A DNA stretch of 64,000 bases from Thalassia testudinum. Its lineage: Eukaryota > Streptophyta > Magnoliopsida > Alismatales > Hydrocharitaceae. Within the stretch, counting starts at the first letter, position 1; each line of letters starts with the position of its first letter. Below are positions 33,949 to 44,519 of this stretch, one piece after another. The notes under the pieces are model-generated. The model saw only the letters and a list, made by a program, of their open reading frames with translations, had not been told where the DNA came from and searched no databases. Location: assembly GCA_037157565.1 (NCBI GenBank), contig JAZHRO010000063.1:90796001-90860000 (forward strand). Direction: 5' to 3'. A program made the translations under genes and the position numbers.

Positions 33949-35641
33949 TGATAGTGCTATCTTCATTTTTTATAACACATTTAACAAAAAATGTCACGTC
34001 GTTGTATTTCATTACATGGTAGAAAATCACTTTTCAAAATATTTATTACTCAAAATCTTACCACGAAAATAGTTAGGTCATCTCCACAGGGTGGAATCAG
34101 CCTATTATACTAGAGAGTGGTGCCTCAATTATTTGGGAAACTCAATGAGTGTGCATGCTAATTCATACAATTCTTTTTCAATATGAGTCATCATGTTATG
34201 TAATTAATCGAGAATATAGATGCGCACATACAAAATCACCATCATGGAAATATGTCAATCATGATCTTGAAACTACTAAAAACGTGTTAATATTTATCTC
34301 TTTCGGAGTAGAGTCCACTCATATAATCAATAACTCATATTCTATAATCTTTATGAGAAGAATGCAACTCTAAGTAATTCAGATAACAAAAGGGGATGTC
34401 CATGCAATTCTGCCTTAATATTATAATGAGATAAATAAGGGAATAGTAATCTCAACGACAAAAATCGTAAATACTAATTGCAGGAAAAATAGAGGATTGC
34501 GTCTCTCTCCTTCGTGCACATGCGTGGGTCGACAGCGGTGTGAACCGCTTGTGGCAAAGGTGCATTGCAACGAAGGCTTCATGATGGTAGTGACGAGGTG
34601 GCCGATGGTCTTCGGAGGCAACCAATCGAAGGAGGTGACCGACGGTGGCGGTGGAACTCTTCCTGCTGGCTGCTACTACTGTTGCTGGGCATGTGGAGAC
34701 GTGCACGTGCATCGAGAAGAGCGCTGATGCATGTGTGTGGAGACTCGCAGTTGCGGCGAGGTGAGTGTCGTGTTCAGCCAGAGGAGCGGGCGATGGGGGT
34801 GACGTTGCTGCTGAAGGTGCATGAGAAGGGGCACGCACAGGCTGCTGGAAATACGGAGGCACGCACGCACGTGGAGAGGAGAGTGGGGCAGACAACACGT
34901 GAGGGTAACGCTTAGGCGAGGGCAATGGTGCGTGAGGGTGGCATTGCTGAGGTTGCTATGAGTGTGGAGTTTTGGGTTCTTCGTGAATAGTGGATGGTGG
35001 CGAGTTGAAGAAGAAGGAGGAGGAGAGGGAAGAGAGGGTGGTGGTGGGCTATGAAGGTGTCTGCTGTAGGGGTGAAGGGAGGACGGTGGCCTCACGCTGT
35101 CCCGTGCAACCAACAAGAGGAAGAGGGAGTGGGGATGGAGTACGCCTTTGGCCATAGTGCGCATTGGATCCACGGTGCAGGCTCTCTTCACGACGGAGAG
35201 GATGGAGAAGATCCCCCAGGGGGGAAGATAGATGTTCCTTCCATTCCTTTCACGAGCCATTTTTAACTTCTTTCGGAATCTGTTTCTTCTCCTCTCCCCT
35301 TTTCATGGCTGCCGTTAACTCTAAAAGTAGCCTGAACATTCGGTTGGCCTTGCATGATGGTTGAGATGGAGCAGATCAGATGGAGGAGGTTGGGCTGTGC
35401 AAAGCCCTCCTGCTTGGATTGGTAGTTGGTGGGTGGCGGTGCGTTGAGGGGCGCATGCAACATATTCACTCCTCGTGTCTTGCCAATCATCATAAAAACA
35501 TGTTATTAATTGTAACTTTAACACATACAAATATATGCAGGATAAGATAAAATATCATTTAAATCATGAATAGTTAAAGATTAGGAACATGTAATTAACA
35601 GTTACTTAGGCTAATTAGCACTCCACTAAGTGGATTGACCA
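33949..35641 (-). repeat. R4 5' LTR
   Basis: TGATAGTGCT (33949) to TGGATTGACCA (35641), the partner of 27337-29023. It contains the same GC-rich U3 block, with a CTTCCCCCCTGGGG-type stretch on the sense strand that also has a counterpart in the R1 LTR near 2350. Confidence 0.85.
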
Positions 35642-35840
35642 CCTGCCATGTGGGGTGTCCTAAGTGACCCCACCCTTCTAGCCAGCCAAGTAATTCAAGA
35701 GTCAAATAAGTTGGCTGAGATTAGTAAAATTGAAACTAGTTCCAATAGGTGCAACATTTTAAGGTCAAGATTTGATTTCTTGATTGTGTACACACTTCTC
35801 TCTCTAGTTCTCTTCATATCTCTGACATTCTCCCAGGTGT
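35642..35840 (+). other. R3 untranslated leader, second part
   Basis: Resumption of the R3 leader right of R4, joining to the gag start. It contains no frame of its own. Confidence 0.55.
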
Positions 35841-36145
35841 ATGCATGGAACTAGATCACAAAATCCATACTTGGTACCACCTCTGCAAATAGAGCCAAGG
35901 AGAAGACTGATTATTGGCGAGTCTAGTTTTATATCTGACTCAGAATCTAATCTTGATTTGATGCCTGACCAAGCTTAGTAGAATCAACCTCAAAATCCAA
36001 TGGATCAACAAGCTCAAATTCAAAATCTTCAACTTCAACTAAATCAATTTTAGTAGAATCATCAGACCCAGATGTAGGAGTTGATTGAGATTCTCTAAAT
36101 CCAAAATTCACAGGCTAGACCCTTGAGGTAATTTTACAACCTTGA
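35841..36145 (+). pseudogene. gag: R3 gag, N-terminal part
   Basis: The plus-strand frame from ATG at 35841 reads through PRRRLIIGESSFISDSE and a Gln/Asn-rich stretch (PMDQQAQIQNLQLQLNQF) to the insertion point of R5 at 36145. Stops at 35977 and 35980 and several later ones (36049 onward) break it. If R5 and one copy of its target duplication are removed, the frame joins directly to 52627 in the same phase and continues into the gag core, which is strong evidence that the two pieces are one gene. Gag forms the virus-like particle in which Athila cDNA is made. Confidence 0.75.
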
Positions 36146-36310
36146 TGTTGCACATGAAAATCATCGTTTTAGAAATACGTGTTGTAGTATAGGGGAGTTG
36201 ATTAAGATTCTCTAAATCCAAAATTCACAGGCTTGACCCTTGAGGTAATTGTACAACCTTGATGTTGAGCGTGAAAATCGCCATTTTAGAAATACGCATT
36301 GTAGTATAGG
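36077..36310. repeat. 117-bp tandem duplication spanning the R3/R5 junction
   Basis: Unit 36077-36193 is repeated at 36194-36310 with about ten differences. Each copy contains the end of R3 gag (ATTCACAGGCT... ACAACCTTGA) and the first bases of the R5 LTR (TGTTGCACATG or TGTTGAGCGTG, to TAGTATAGG). The event therefore happened after R5 inserted. Confidence 0.9.
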
Positions 36311-37620
36311 ACAAAAATTGCAACAACACTTAAATTTATATAACTTGAAATCAACATGAGTCCAAGGTCGTTCGCAGGGAGCAATTTGGCAAATTTAATC
36401 ACTAATCAAAATTATCAAGAGAGATATGCAAATATAATCAAAATAATGCTTAATATATATATTAAAGTAATATTGCAGGAGTCAAGTGCAAAATGATGGG
36501 GTTAAAATGGTGGTTTGAACCACCAATTTAACCCTAATGTTAAGCTCTACAATTAACACAAATATATGAATAGTATATGCAATCAAATATCCAGGCAAAT
36601 GTATCCACAGTAACTAGCAGCTCAGAATGAACACAATCAGATGTCAGAACCAAGGCACAGACGTCTTAACCTCAAGGCCTCAGCAGAAGCTGAGGCAAAG
36701 CACGATAGAAGAGGCACAAGGGCCTTGCAACACCTGAGAAGGCTAAGTGTTGAGCGTGGGGGAGGGGGCAGGAATCCCAAGGTTTGAACAGTGCAAAAAC
36801 CCCCCTTTTCCCTATCAGATCTCCTCTCTTTATAACCAAACTGGATCCGGGTAATCAAACGTAAGCCCAAACCCACATGGTGTGAACCACAGGCGAGGGG
36901 ACATGTGATGGAGCGTGCAAATGGGATCTCACCCCGGTGCTCTCGGAGGCAGTCGACTAAGGGTGTGATTCAACTTCTCTGCCTCCTCGTGCCTTTACGT
37001 CCTCGATGTGGGACTAAATCCCCACACTTCCTCACTGTATTAGCTGTGAAGAAGCGTGCTCAATTTGGACTATTGCTGTCGTGGCTTCGCCTAATTGAGG
37101 GTCTAGAATTGATCCTGAAGCTATTCCATGTCGATTGGGAGTGGGGGCGAGATCGGAGGTGGCCTGATGACGGTGGTCAGAGACGGAGATGACGACCGGC
37201 GATGGCAAAGCACCTGTGACAAGAATATACCCTTGAGCCAGAATTAAGCACACACAGAGGTTCGATGCTACTTGTCGGACAAAAACCCTAAGGTGATTGG
37301 GGGTGCGAGTGGTTGAAGGTGTGCGATGGAGAAGCTCTGATGAGCTCTGGTCGGCGGTGATGGAGGAGGGTGATGGTGTTAGTGAATGGTGAAATTGAGG
37401 AGCTGGGAAGCTCCACTATGGAGAGGTGATGCTGGCAGTGGTGGTTATGGGGAGTGTGATGGGTGAACGTGTGCCGGCGATGAAGGTGGTCAGAGGCGAA
37501 GTAGCCGGTGTCGAAGAAGATAGAGGAGAGGGAGTTAGGAACTGAGAAGCTCCAGATTTGAAATTGGGGAAGAGGGAAGCAAAAGCCCTATACTAATTTG
37601 GAGGAAGGAGAAGAGGGAGT
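36263..37620 (-). repeat. R5 3' LTR, truncated
   Basis: TGTTGAGCGTGAAAATCG onward is about 88-90% alike by eye to 50038-51370. Similarity stops near 37620, just after AATTTGGAGGAAGGAG. The U3 half, about 1.2 kb in the 5' LTR (51380-52621), and the polypurine tract are missing. A first partial copy of the LTR start lies at 36146-36193 within the tandem duplication. Confidence 0.8.
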
Positions 37621-38010
37621 GATATCGAGGGAAGAGGGTTTAGTTTGCTAGTGCATTTTGATAAGTGAGAGATAGAGGAGTTTTTTCATTTTGAGAGTTT
37701 TCTCTCTTTTCTTTTTATATTTCCCTAAATCTAGCCTCGAATTGGCCCTAGCCACGGTCTGTATCGGACTCCTTGTCCCTACCATCAATCCTTGAAGGGT
37801 CCTTGGCTTTTGATGCTTTGGGATAGCACCGCCCATGGCAACCCCCAAAACCCTGGCTTTTGACACGTAGGGATAATGCCGACCATGGCATTCTGTACTA
37901 AATCTAGGCCCTAGCAATCGACATTTTGGGATAATCAAGCCCATGGCACTTGAACTAACACAAAGCGCTTACATCCCCCAGTAGGATATTTAGATATCCT
38001 AGGAGACAAG
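37621..38010 (-). other. R5 3' UTR remnant
   Basis: This resembles the R7 3' UTR at 60420-60770: both hold a block with ACCAATCCTTRARGGGTC-like sequence followed by a GGGATA/GAGATAGTA segment repeated two or three times. It continues at 40603 after S3. The last five bases, ACAAG (38006-38010), are the S3 target duplication. Confidence 0.65.
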
Positions 38011-40597
38011 TGTTAACTTGGTGAGATCGATATTTAAATAATCGCGTTGTAGTATAGTCGAAATCACTTTGAAAACAAATACAATTTTATTACTCGAAAA
38101 ATGTTCCGAGGTCGAACACAGGGAGCAAATGGAATTCACACACTAAACTTAGTAATTAATGAAAATTGAACACATAATATTACTCAAAAACTAATTAGGA
38201 ATGTAGAGCATGAGTATATGCAGAGTAAAAAGAATTGTAGACAAAATAATGAAGAGCATATGAGTATCAAACGTCAGATTTTGCAATCAGACGTCTTAAA
38301 TGACTTGTGCTACAGTCCCTTTCTTCTTTTCTTTTCTTCTTCTTCTCTGTGATTTCTCTAGTCTTCTTCTCTTCTCTATCTCTTCTTTAGTCTTTCTTCT
38401 CCTCTTTTTCCTTCTTCCTTTACGTTTTCTTCTCCTTTAATTCTCTTCTTCTACCTTCAACCCTAGCCACTTCTTCTTCTTTTAGCCCTACTTTGCCCTC
38501 TGAATCCGACTAAGTGTTGGAGCCAAACTCTCCAGGGAAAAAGCCCCTCTACCTCTATGCAGCTCTCCTCTCTCTTTCTCTCTTTCTATTTCAGTCTCAC
38601 TCTCCCAGAGCCTCAGCCAGTTGGGTAATCGGATCTATCGCATACCCAGGTCCAGGCTCACTGGCGTGTGTGGTGAGCGAGGAGTGAAGTCAGGCAGGTA
38701 GTCGAGTTGACCAGGGTTGCGTGTTAGGTGTTGTAGACGAGTCCGGTGGAAGGGGAGGAGGACCTCACCCTCAGTGTTGAAGACGAATAGCTAAAGGCAC
38801 AAAATCATCTTATGCGGCTGCAGGTGTCTTCTCGTTTCCGAGGTGGGACTAAATGTCCCACCTTCCTTTCGCGCACCGCGACAATAGGGTCTTGGCAAAA
38901 TTAGTGAGGCTGCAGAGGCACACAACTTCAATTGAGGGCTTGGAACTGTGCACGAGGTGATTCCGTGCATCCTGGGATTGAAGCTTGGGTGTAGCAAGAC
39001 CTAAGCATAGCTTCAAGATTGCTTCAAGCTCAGCAGCAATGGCGAACAAGGCTTGATACCTGAAATCAAGAGAATGGCCTTTCAACCACGTGAAATCATT
39101 AACGGAGCATCGCCAAAGCACGGCGGATGTGATGGAAGTGGTTGCATGGAGCGAGGGTGGCTATGGTGGTGTGCCTAGGGCATACTATGTGCATATGAGT
39201 GGGTGTGCTCGGTGAGGTGTTTGGGTGGTCGATGGAATGAATGGAGTGAGGGGAAGTGATCAGGGAGGTGAGGAGGAGGTCGGCGAGGTGGAGGATGGAG
39301 GTGCGCAGTGATGGGAGCACCTCGCCGGAGGAGTCGCTGGAGATGGAGGAGGTGACAGTGGTCAGTAGCGTCGGTGGTCGATTTTGGGAAATAGAGAGAG
39401 GGAAAGAAAGTGTGAGAAAGAGGGGACCTAAGAATCTACTCTAAGGGACGAAAGGGGAAAGGAATCCCACGTCGGTGTGGTTGCCGGACATGGGGAAGAT
39501 GAATCTCCGTAGAAGAGGCGGCGGCAAAGATGGGGCAGGGGTGACGTCGACAGGTATTGCTCGACATGGAGGATGGAGAGGGAGATAACCCTTCCACTAG
39601 TATTGTGGTTGGGCGACAAAAGAGCTAGGGAAAGGTCGCCGGAGCTTGCAGAGACTTGTGGCCGGAGGGGAGAGAGGAATATGGGGGATTCCGACCCAAA
39701 TTCAAGCTGAGGAGAATCGGTTGGATCTGGGGCATCTTAAATAGGTCGTCAGAGATGGAAGCTTCAAGAGACCCAAATCTCTCATTCATTTGCATGATAG
39801 ATTGGGAAAGAATCAAGGCTCATCAACAGGTTCATATTGGAGGGACTTTCTCAGAGAATCTCCCTTCCAATTTTGGAGGAGATTCTCCAAGCAATCAAGG
39901 AGAAATCTCCTTTCAAAGTTCGCCAAAGTAGGATTCCTCCGCGATAGTGGTGGAGGGACCTATTTGTGAAGACACCGAAGAAGTTAGGATGCTGATTGCA
40001 AGGGTTTTTGAAAGTTAGGGTAGAAATGCAATCAGATAGGACCTTTTTGCAAAGTAGGTCAAGATGAGTTTCCCTTAGGTCCGAATTTTGGTACAAACCT
40101 AATTTGGACCTAAGGAATCCAATGGTGAAGTTGGATTTTGAGTTTGACCATGTTTGACTAGGAAATTTATGCAAAAACCTAAATTAGGGTAAATATTTAT
40201 CTGAGACCCCATTCTAGGTCAAGATGGGTTCTAATGGACAAATTGAAGGTACTAAACCCTAGAGAATATTTTTCTATGATTTTTAGAGGGTTTAAGTGAA
40301 TTTTATCCTAACTAGAACCTTGGTTAATCGAGTGGGTCTATTTTTAGGGTTTAAAGAAGTCATTTAATTCATAGAACTCACACAAACCCTTTTCTGTCAA
40401 ATCCAACCCACTTGTTATCTTATTAAGATCATTTGACCTTTGTTTAGCCCTTGAGAAAACCCATGGTTGTACTGCATTATTTTTCTCTCAGAATGGTTAT
40501 GCAATGAATTATGATCTTCAGTTGGTTATGTAGGAGCATTTATGGACTCAATTGGGTCAAAATAAGCTAGTTATGGCTCATGATGGTGTTCCCATCA
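38011..40597 (-). mobile_element. S3: solo LTR in minus orientation, 2,587 bp
   Basis: TGTTAACTTGG (38011) to GTGTTCCCATCA (40597), flanked by perfect ACAAG repeats (38006-38010 and 40598-40602). The size and both ends resemble the R5 LTR (2,584 bp), and about 570 bp at the U3 end (40020-40597) align with 52030-52621, but the centre is diverged, so it is a sister subfamily. A U5-like block GAGGTCGAACACAGGGAG (38112-38129) and a GTGGGACTAAAT motif near 38843 give the orientation. The R5 UTR resumes correctly at 40603, matching R7 60775 onward, confirming a simple insertion. Confidence 0.85.
39736..39744 (-). promoter_or_regulatory. S3 TATA-like box
   Basis: Reverse-strand CTATTTAAG, about 855 bp from the U3 end. 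Equivalent to 51651-51659 in R5. Confidence 0.4.
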
Positions 40598-40602
40598 ACA
40601 AG

Positions 40603-41503
40603 CATCGAGGAGACAATATGTTAATACGCATCTTCGAGGGGAATATTCCACCTCTCCGCACTGGGAACTTATCCAATCAACTTGTGTCTTCGAGCCGCTC
40701 CTAAGCTAAATCTTCGAGATAACTTTTCAGAACAAAACAGTTTTGTCATTATTTCTTTGTTAAGCGCACAAAACCAGACTGGTGTGTGATTTTGAGTGCT
40801 TAGATTACCAAGTCTCGCAAACCAAAAGGTAGGCAACGGAGCTAAATAATCCTTGAGCCTTAAACCTACTACATCATCCTTGCACTTTCCTCAACCTCTT
40901 GAGGACTAATACGGATCATAATGAATACGTGAGTGTTTAAGCCTTAGAATAAGCCCAAAAGGCCTAAGGTTGGTATTTGTCACTAATCTCCTAAGTTTTA
41001 GCCTTCCAGGCCTTAATTCATCATCTAATTTAGCCTAGAAGTTAGGTAAATTCCATACTCAATTACAAGGGACTATCTTATCTTTTCTTTTGAATGCTCC
41101 TTTTTTTTCTTTTTCTTTTCTTTTCTCCACAATTATTTTCAATTTAGCTCAAATTGACTTCTCTTCTCCTTTCTACCATTTTTTTTTTGAATGAAACCCC
41201 TCCATGAATTGATTCTCATAGTATTTTGAACTTTAATACTCCCCCATGCCTAAGATTTGCAATGTCCCCATTGTAAATTAGGTGGGTTCGATTTTAGTTC
41301 AAATCATACATTAAAGCAGGTGGGTGGTTAACAGGTCTTAATGACTGTTGTAGACGATTTCTAGCTCTGATATAAATAACAAAGGTGGAGTTGGCTATTC
41401 TAACCGGCGAACCCTAAAGTGCAATATGATTTTAGTAAAAAGATAGGTCAAAAGGGTCTCAAGTTTTTCAAAATGACGGGTTGCCTCCTGTTAAGCACTA
41501 AGT
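40603..41503 (-). other. R5 3' UTR, second part, with motifs
   Basis: It holds an internal polypurine-like motif at 41238-41270 (sense GGGGACATTGC, then CTTAGGCATGGGGGAGT) and the GGGAGGCAACCC-type motif at 41478-41500 (sense AGTGCTTAACAGGAGGCAAC then CC). The stretch 40603-40720 aligns with R7 60775-60850. No coding region. Confidence 0.7.
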
Positions 41504-42930
41504 TTAACGCCATCATCTGAGTGCAATGAAGCTCAGGGAGAATGGAGTTCAAAAGATACTGTGGCCAGATTCAAGTAGGTGAGTTCAAAGAACAGTTTGA
41601 GTGTCTGATCGTTCATGACAAATGGTTCTAAGTCATGGCTGAGTTCAATGATTTTGACAACTCCATTTCCAAAGACTTGTCATACAATGAATGGTTCAAT
41701 CCACTTCGATTTGAGTTTTCCTGGGAAGAGCTCGAGTTTGGCATCAAAGAGCAGTACTTTTTGACCAGGTTGGAAAGATTTTTGCAAAATGTGTCTGTCA
41801 TGGAAGGCTTTGACCCATTCTTTATAGATTCGCGATTTCTTGTATGTGTCATTGTGTAGTTCTTTGATCTCGTTCATTTGCAACCGACAATGGATTCCAA
41901 CCTTCATGAGATCTAGATTGCACTTTCGTACTGCCCAGTAGGCTTTGTACTCCATTTCTACAGGGAGGTGACATGCCTTCCTGTATACGAGTCTGAAGGG
42001 AGTCATTCCTAACTGGGTCTTGTGGGTGGTCTTATAGGCCCTCAAGGCTTCTAGAAGGCAGGTAGACCAATCTTTCCTATCAGGCCGAACAGTGACTTGA
42101 AGGATTTTCTTGATCTCCCTATTAGAAAGCTCAACCAACCCACTAGTCTGGGGGTGATAAGGAGTCGAGATACGATGCGACACCCCGTACTTTTTCATCA
42201 GGGATTGGAAGTACACATTTGTGAAGTGGGTCCCTCCATAGGAGATGATGGCACGTGGGACACCAAACCAAGAAAAGATGTGCTGATGAATGAATTTGAT
42301 AATGACTTTATGATCATTGGTTCGGGTCGGGACAACTTTGATCCATTAGGACACGTAGTCCACAACTAAGAGAATGTCTCGAAACTATCAAAATTTGGGA
42401 AGGGACCCATGAAGTCAATCCCCTAGATGTTGAAGATCTCATACACGAGAATTGATTGTAAAGGCATCATGTAACGGTGGCTAATGTTGTTTAAGGTCTA
42501 ACAATGATCACATGCCTTATAATAATTGTGTGCAACCTTGAAAATCATGGGCCAATAGAAGCCACATTGGAGGATTTTTATTGCGATTTTGTGTCCAGAG
42601 AAGTAACCACTATAGGCCTGGTTATGGTGGGACAAAATGTCATTGATCTCTGACTCTTGGACACATCTCCGGATGATTTGATCTACACTTATGGGAAATT
42701 GGTATGGAGCTTCTCAGGCATAGTATTTGGCATCTGAAATCAATTTGTCTTTCTTGGAATTTTGGCCAATGAGACGGAATCTGGTGTGATGACAAATAGT
42801 TCACCATATCAACATACCAAGGAAGTTCCGTACCGACTGTCAAGAGGTGCTTGCCAAGAAAATGCTCAGTGATGGGTCTGGAGGGGTCAATTATCGAAGA
42901 AGGGAGGTGGGACAAATGGTCAAATACCAT
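41504..42930 (-). pseudogene. R5 integrase
   Basis: Reading leftwards: a spacer after RNase H (42930-42640), a degenerate zinc-binding region near 42500 (KACDHC), the first catalytic Asp in GIDFMGP (about 42400, preceded by a stop), TPYHPQTSGLVELSNREIK with the catalytic Glu (about 42140), a DWSTCLLEALRAYKTTHKT block, CHLPVEMEYKAYWAVRK, NEIKELHNDTYKKSRIYKEW, FHDRHI and the C-terminal FPGKLKSKW module (41700). This is the order of an Athila integrase. The frame 42216-41680 is open for 178 codons; the rest has stops and shifts. The part around the second catalytic Asp (42220-42360) is in a different frame. Confidence 0.85.
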
Positions 42931-43446
42931 ATTCTACTTTCTCGCCTTGTCGAGAATTTTAAGATCGAATTCTTCTAAGAGAAAGATCCAGTGGATTAAT
43001 CTAGGCTTCGCACCCTTCTTTGTAAGCAAGTGCGTCACTGCAGTGTGATCTGTGTAAATGATGACGTGGGAGCCCAAAAGGTATGATATGAATTTCTCGA
43101 AACTAAATACTGCAATCAGCAGCTCTTTCTCTATAATCATATAATTATGCTGAGCTTCATCCAGTGTCTTGCTGGCGTAATATATGACCACTGGTTTCCC
43201 ATCAATTTTTTGACCTAGCACTGCTCCTACTGTGTAAGACGCATCGCACATGATCTCGAAAGGTTGAGACCAGTTAGGAGATTGCAGGATTGGTGCTTGG
43301 GTGACTTGGTCATGCAGGATCTCAAATGCGTGAATGCACTCACTCGTCATATCGATAGGCGTGTCCTTCAAAAGGAGATTCGTCAAGGGGTGCGTGATCT
43401 TGGAAAAGTAAGATATGAATCTGCAGTGAAATTCGACGTGCCCCAA
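42931..43446 (-). pseudogene. R5 RNase H
   Basis: A 170-codon open segment (43446-42934) covers the end of RT ([20 protein letters not shown], residues 6-25) and gypsy RNase H. It has FEIMCDAS with a catalytic Asp near residue 68, [13 protein letters not shown], a catalytic-helix [10 protein letters not shown], and YTDHTAV with the next Asp. Its role is to degrade the RNA template during cDNA synthesis. It is the longest uninterrupted pol piece of R5. Confidence 0.9.
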
Positions 43447-44250
43447 GAACTATCTGATGTCTTCGATCGAGTTAGGTATAGGTAATTTGGAAATTAGATT
43501 CACCTTAGCCTAGTCGACTTGGATACCTCTCTCAGGGACAAGGTGTCCGAGTACAATACCCTCAAGAACCATAAAGTGGCTCTTTTCCCAGGAGAGAACC
43601 ACGTTCACTTTGATTCATCTTTTAAGGATCTAGACCAAATGTAGGAGCCAATCATTGAAAGATTCACCAAATACCGAGAAGTCATCCATGATGACCTCAA
43701 GGTAATTACCTATCATATCGGAGAATATGGCTAGCATGCACCGTTGAAAGCTGGTGGGTGTGTTGCATAGCCCAAATGGCATCCTGTGGAACACGTACAT
43801 ACCATAGGGGCAAGTAAAGGTGGTCTTTTCCTGATCTTCAGGGTGAATTGCCACCTAATTGTATCCGGTGTACCCATCCAGGAAACAAAAAAATTGATTT
43901 CCCGCTAGTCTCTCTAGAATCTGATCAATGAATGGAAGCGGGAAATGATCTTTCTTCGTGGAGGCATTCAGCTTTCGATAGTCTATGCAAGCTCTCCATG
44001 AATTTGCAATACAAGTTGGGATGGTCGCTCTAGATTCGATTGTAATCACGGTGAGCCCTGCATTCTTAGGCACAACTTGGATCAGGCTCACCCAGCGGCT
44101 GCCAGAGATCAAGTAGATGATACTAGCACCTAACCACTTGATGATCTCCTTCTTCATGACCTCTTGAAGATTTAGATTCAATCTTCTCTGCATCTCTCGA
44201 GATGGTTGTGAGCCCTCTTTAGTGTAGATACTATGTGTGTAGTATGAGGG
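43447..44250 (-). pseudogene. R5 reverse transcriptase
   Basis: Palm and fingers are seen in order: RRLNLNLQEVMKKEIIKWL, VPKNAGLTVI, WRACIDYRKLNASTKKDHFP, FIDQILERLAG, FCFLDGYTGYN with the first catalytic Asp, a stop at 43855 in place of a Gln codon, then RMPFGLCNTPTSFQRCM and the active-site box EVIMDDFSVF (MDD, about 43680). A short stop-rich spacer (43447-43630) covers the thumb. RT copies element RNA into cDNA. The xMDD box and WRxCIDYRKLN match the Athila/Tat branch of Ty3/gypsy. Confidence 0.9.
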
Positions 44251-44519
44251 GCTTATCCTAGTCAGATCATCTAGAGTCCATCCAATGGTTCACTGATGCT
44301 GCTGGAGAATAGAAATTAGCTTCATTTCCTAATCAGGTGTGAGTCGGAAATTGATAATCATAGGAAACGTTTGATTGGAATCCAAAAAGACATACTTTAG
44401 ATGATCTAAGAGGGGCTTCAATTCCAGTACCAGGTTATTAGTAGAAGGCGAGAGTTCAGGATGGGCCTCAGAAGATAAGGTGGAAGCTATGGGTAGTTCT
44501 GGATCAGCTCTAGGCTTCT
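44251..44519 (-). other. R5 protease-RT connector, decayed
   Basis: About 270 bp of the polyprotein between protease and RT, with several stops. No motif is recognisable beyond charged, linker-like composition. Confidence 0.5.

Larger units (their letters stand above)
27337..35641 (-). mobile_element. R4: non-autonomous LTR retrotransposon with two LTRs, 8.3 kb
   Basis: Two direct repeats of about 1.69 kb (27337-29023 and 33949-35641), each bounded by TG...CA, enclose 4.9 kb with a tRNA-Asp-type primer site at the right and a polypurine tract at the left, so the element reads on the minus strand. No protease, RT, RNase H or integrase similarity is present. Instead there is one long, broken reading frame of unknown nature (30897-32719). 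The 3' UTR matches R1's, so the R1 family could have supplied proteins in trans. The LTRs differ at roughly one base in ten to fifteen where I compared them, implying an old insertion. The host is R3's leader. Confidence 0.85.

Noticed and set aside
34676..35260. Long minus-strand frame (194 codons) and neighbours at 27883-28644 and 34452-34925 that look like proteins
   Set aside because: They lie inside the two R4 LTRs, differ in frame and stops between copies, and are rich in Ser, Pro and His from GC-rich repeat sequence. Not genes.
36146..40597. A single 4.4-kb 3' LTR for R5
   Set aside because: The centre contains UTR sequence and a separate TG...CA unit with its own perfect ACAAG duplication, so it is a truncated LTR plus solo LTR S3.
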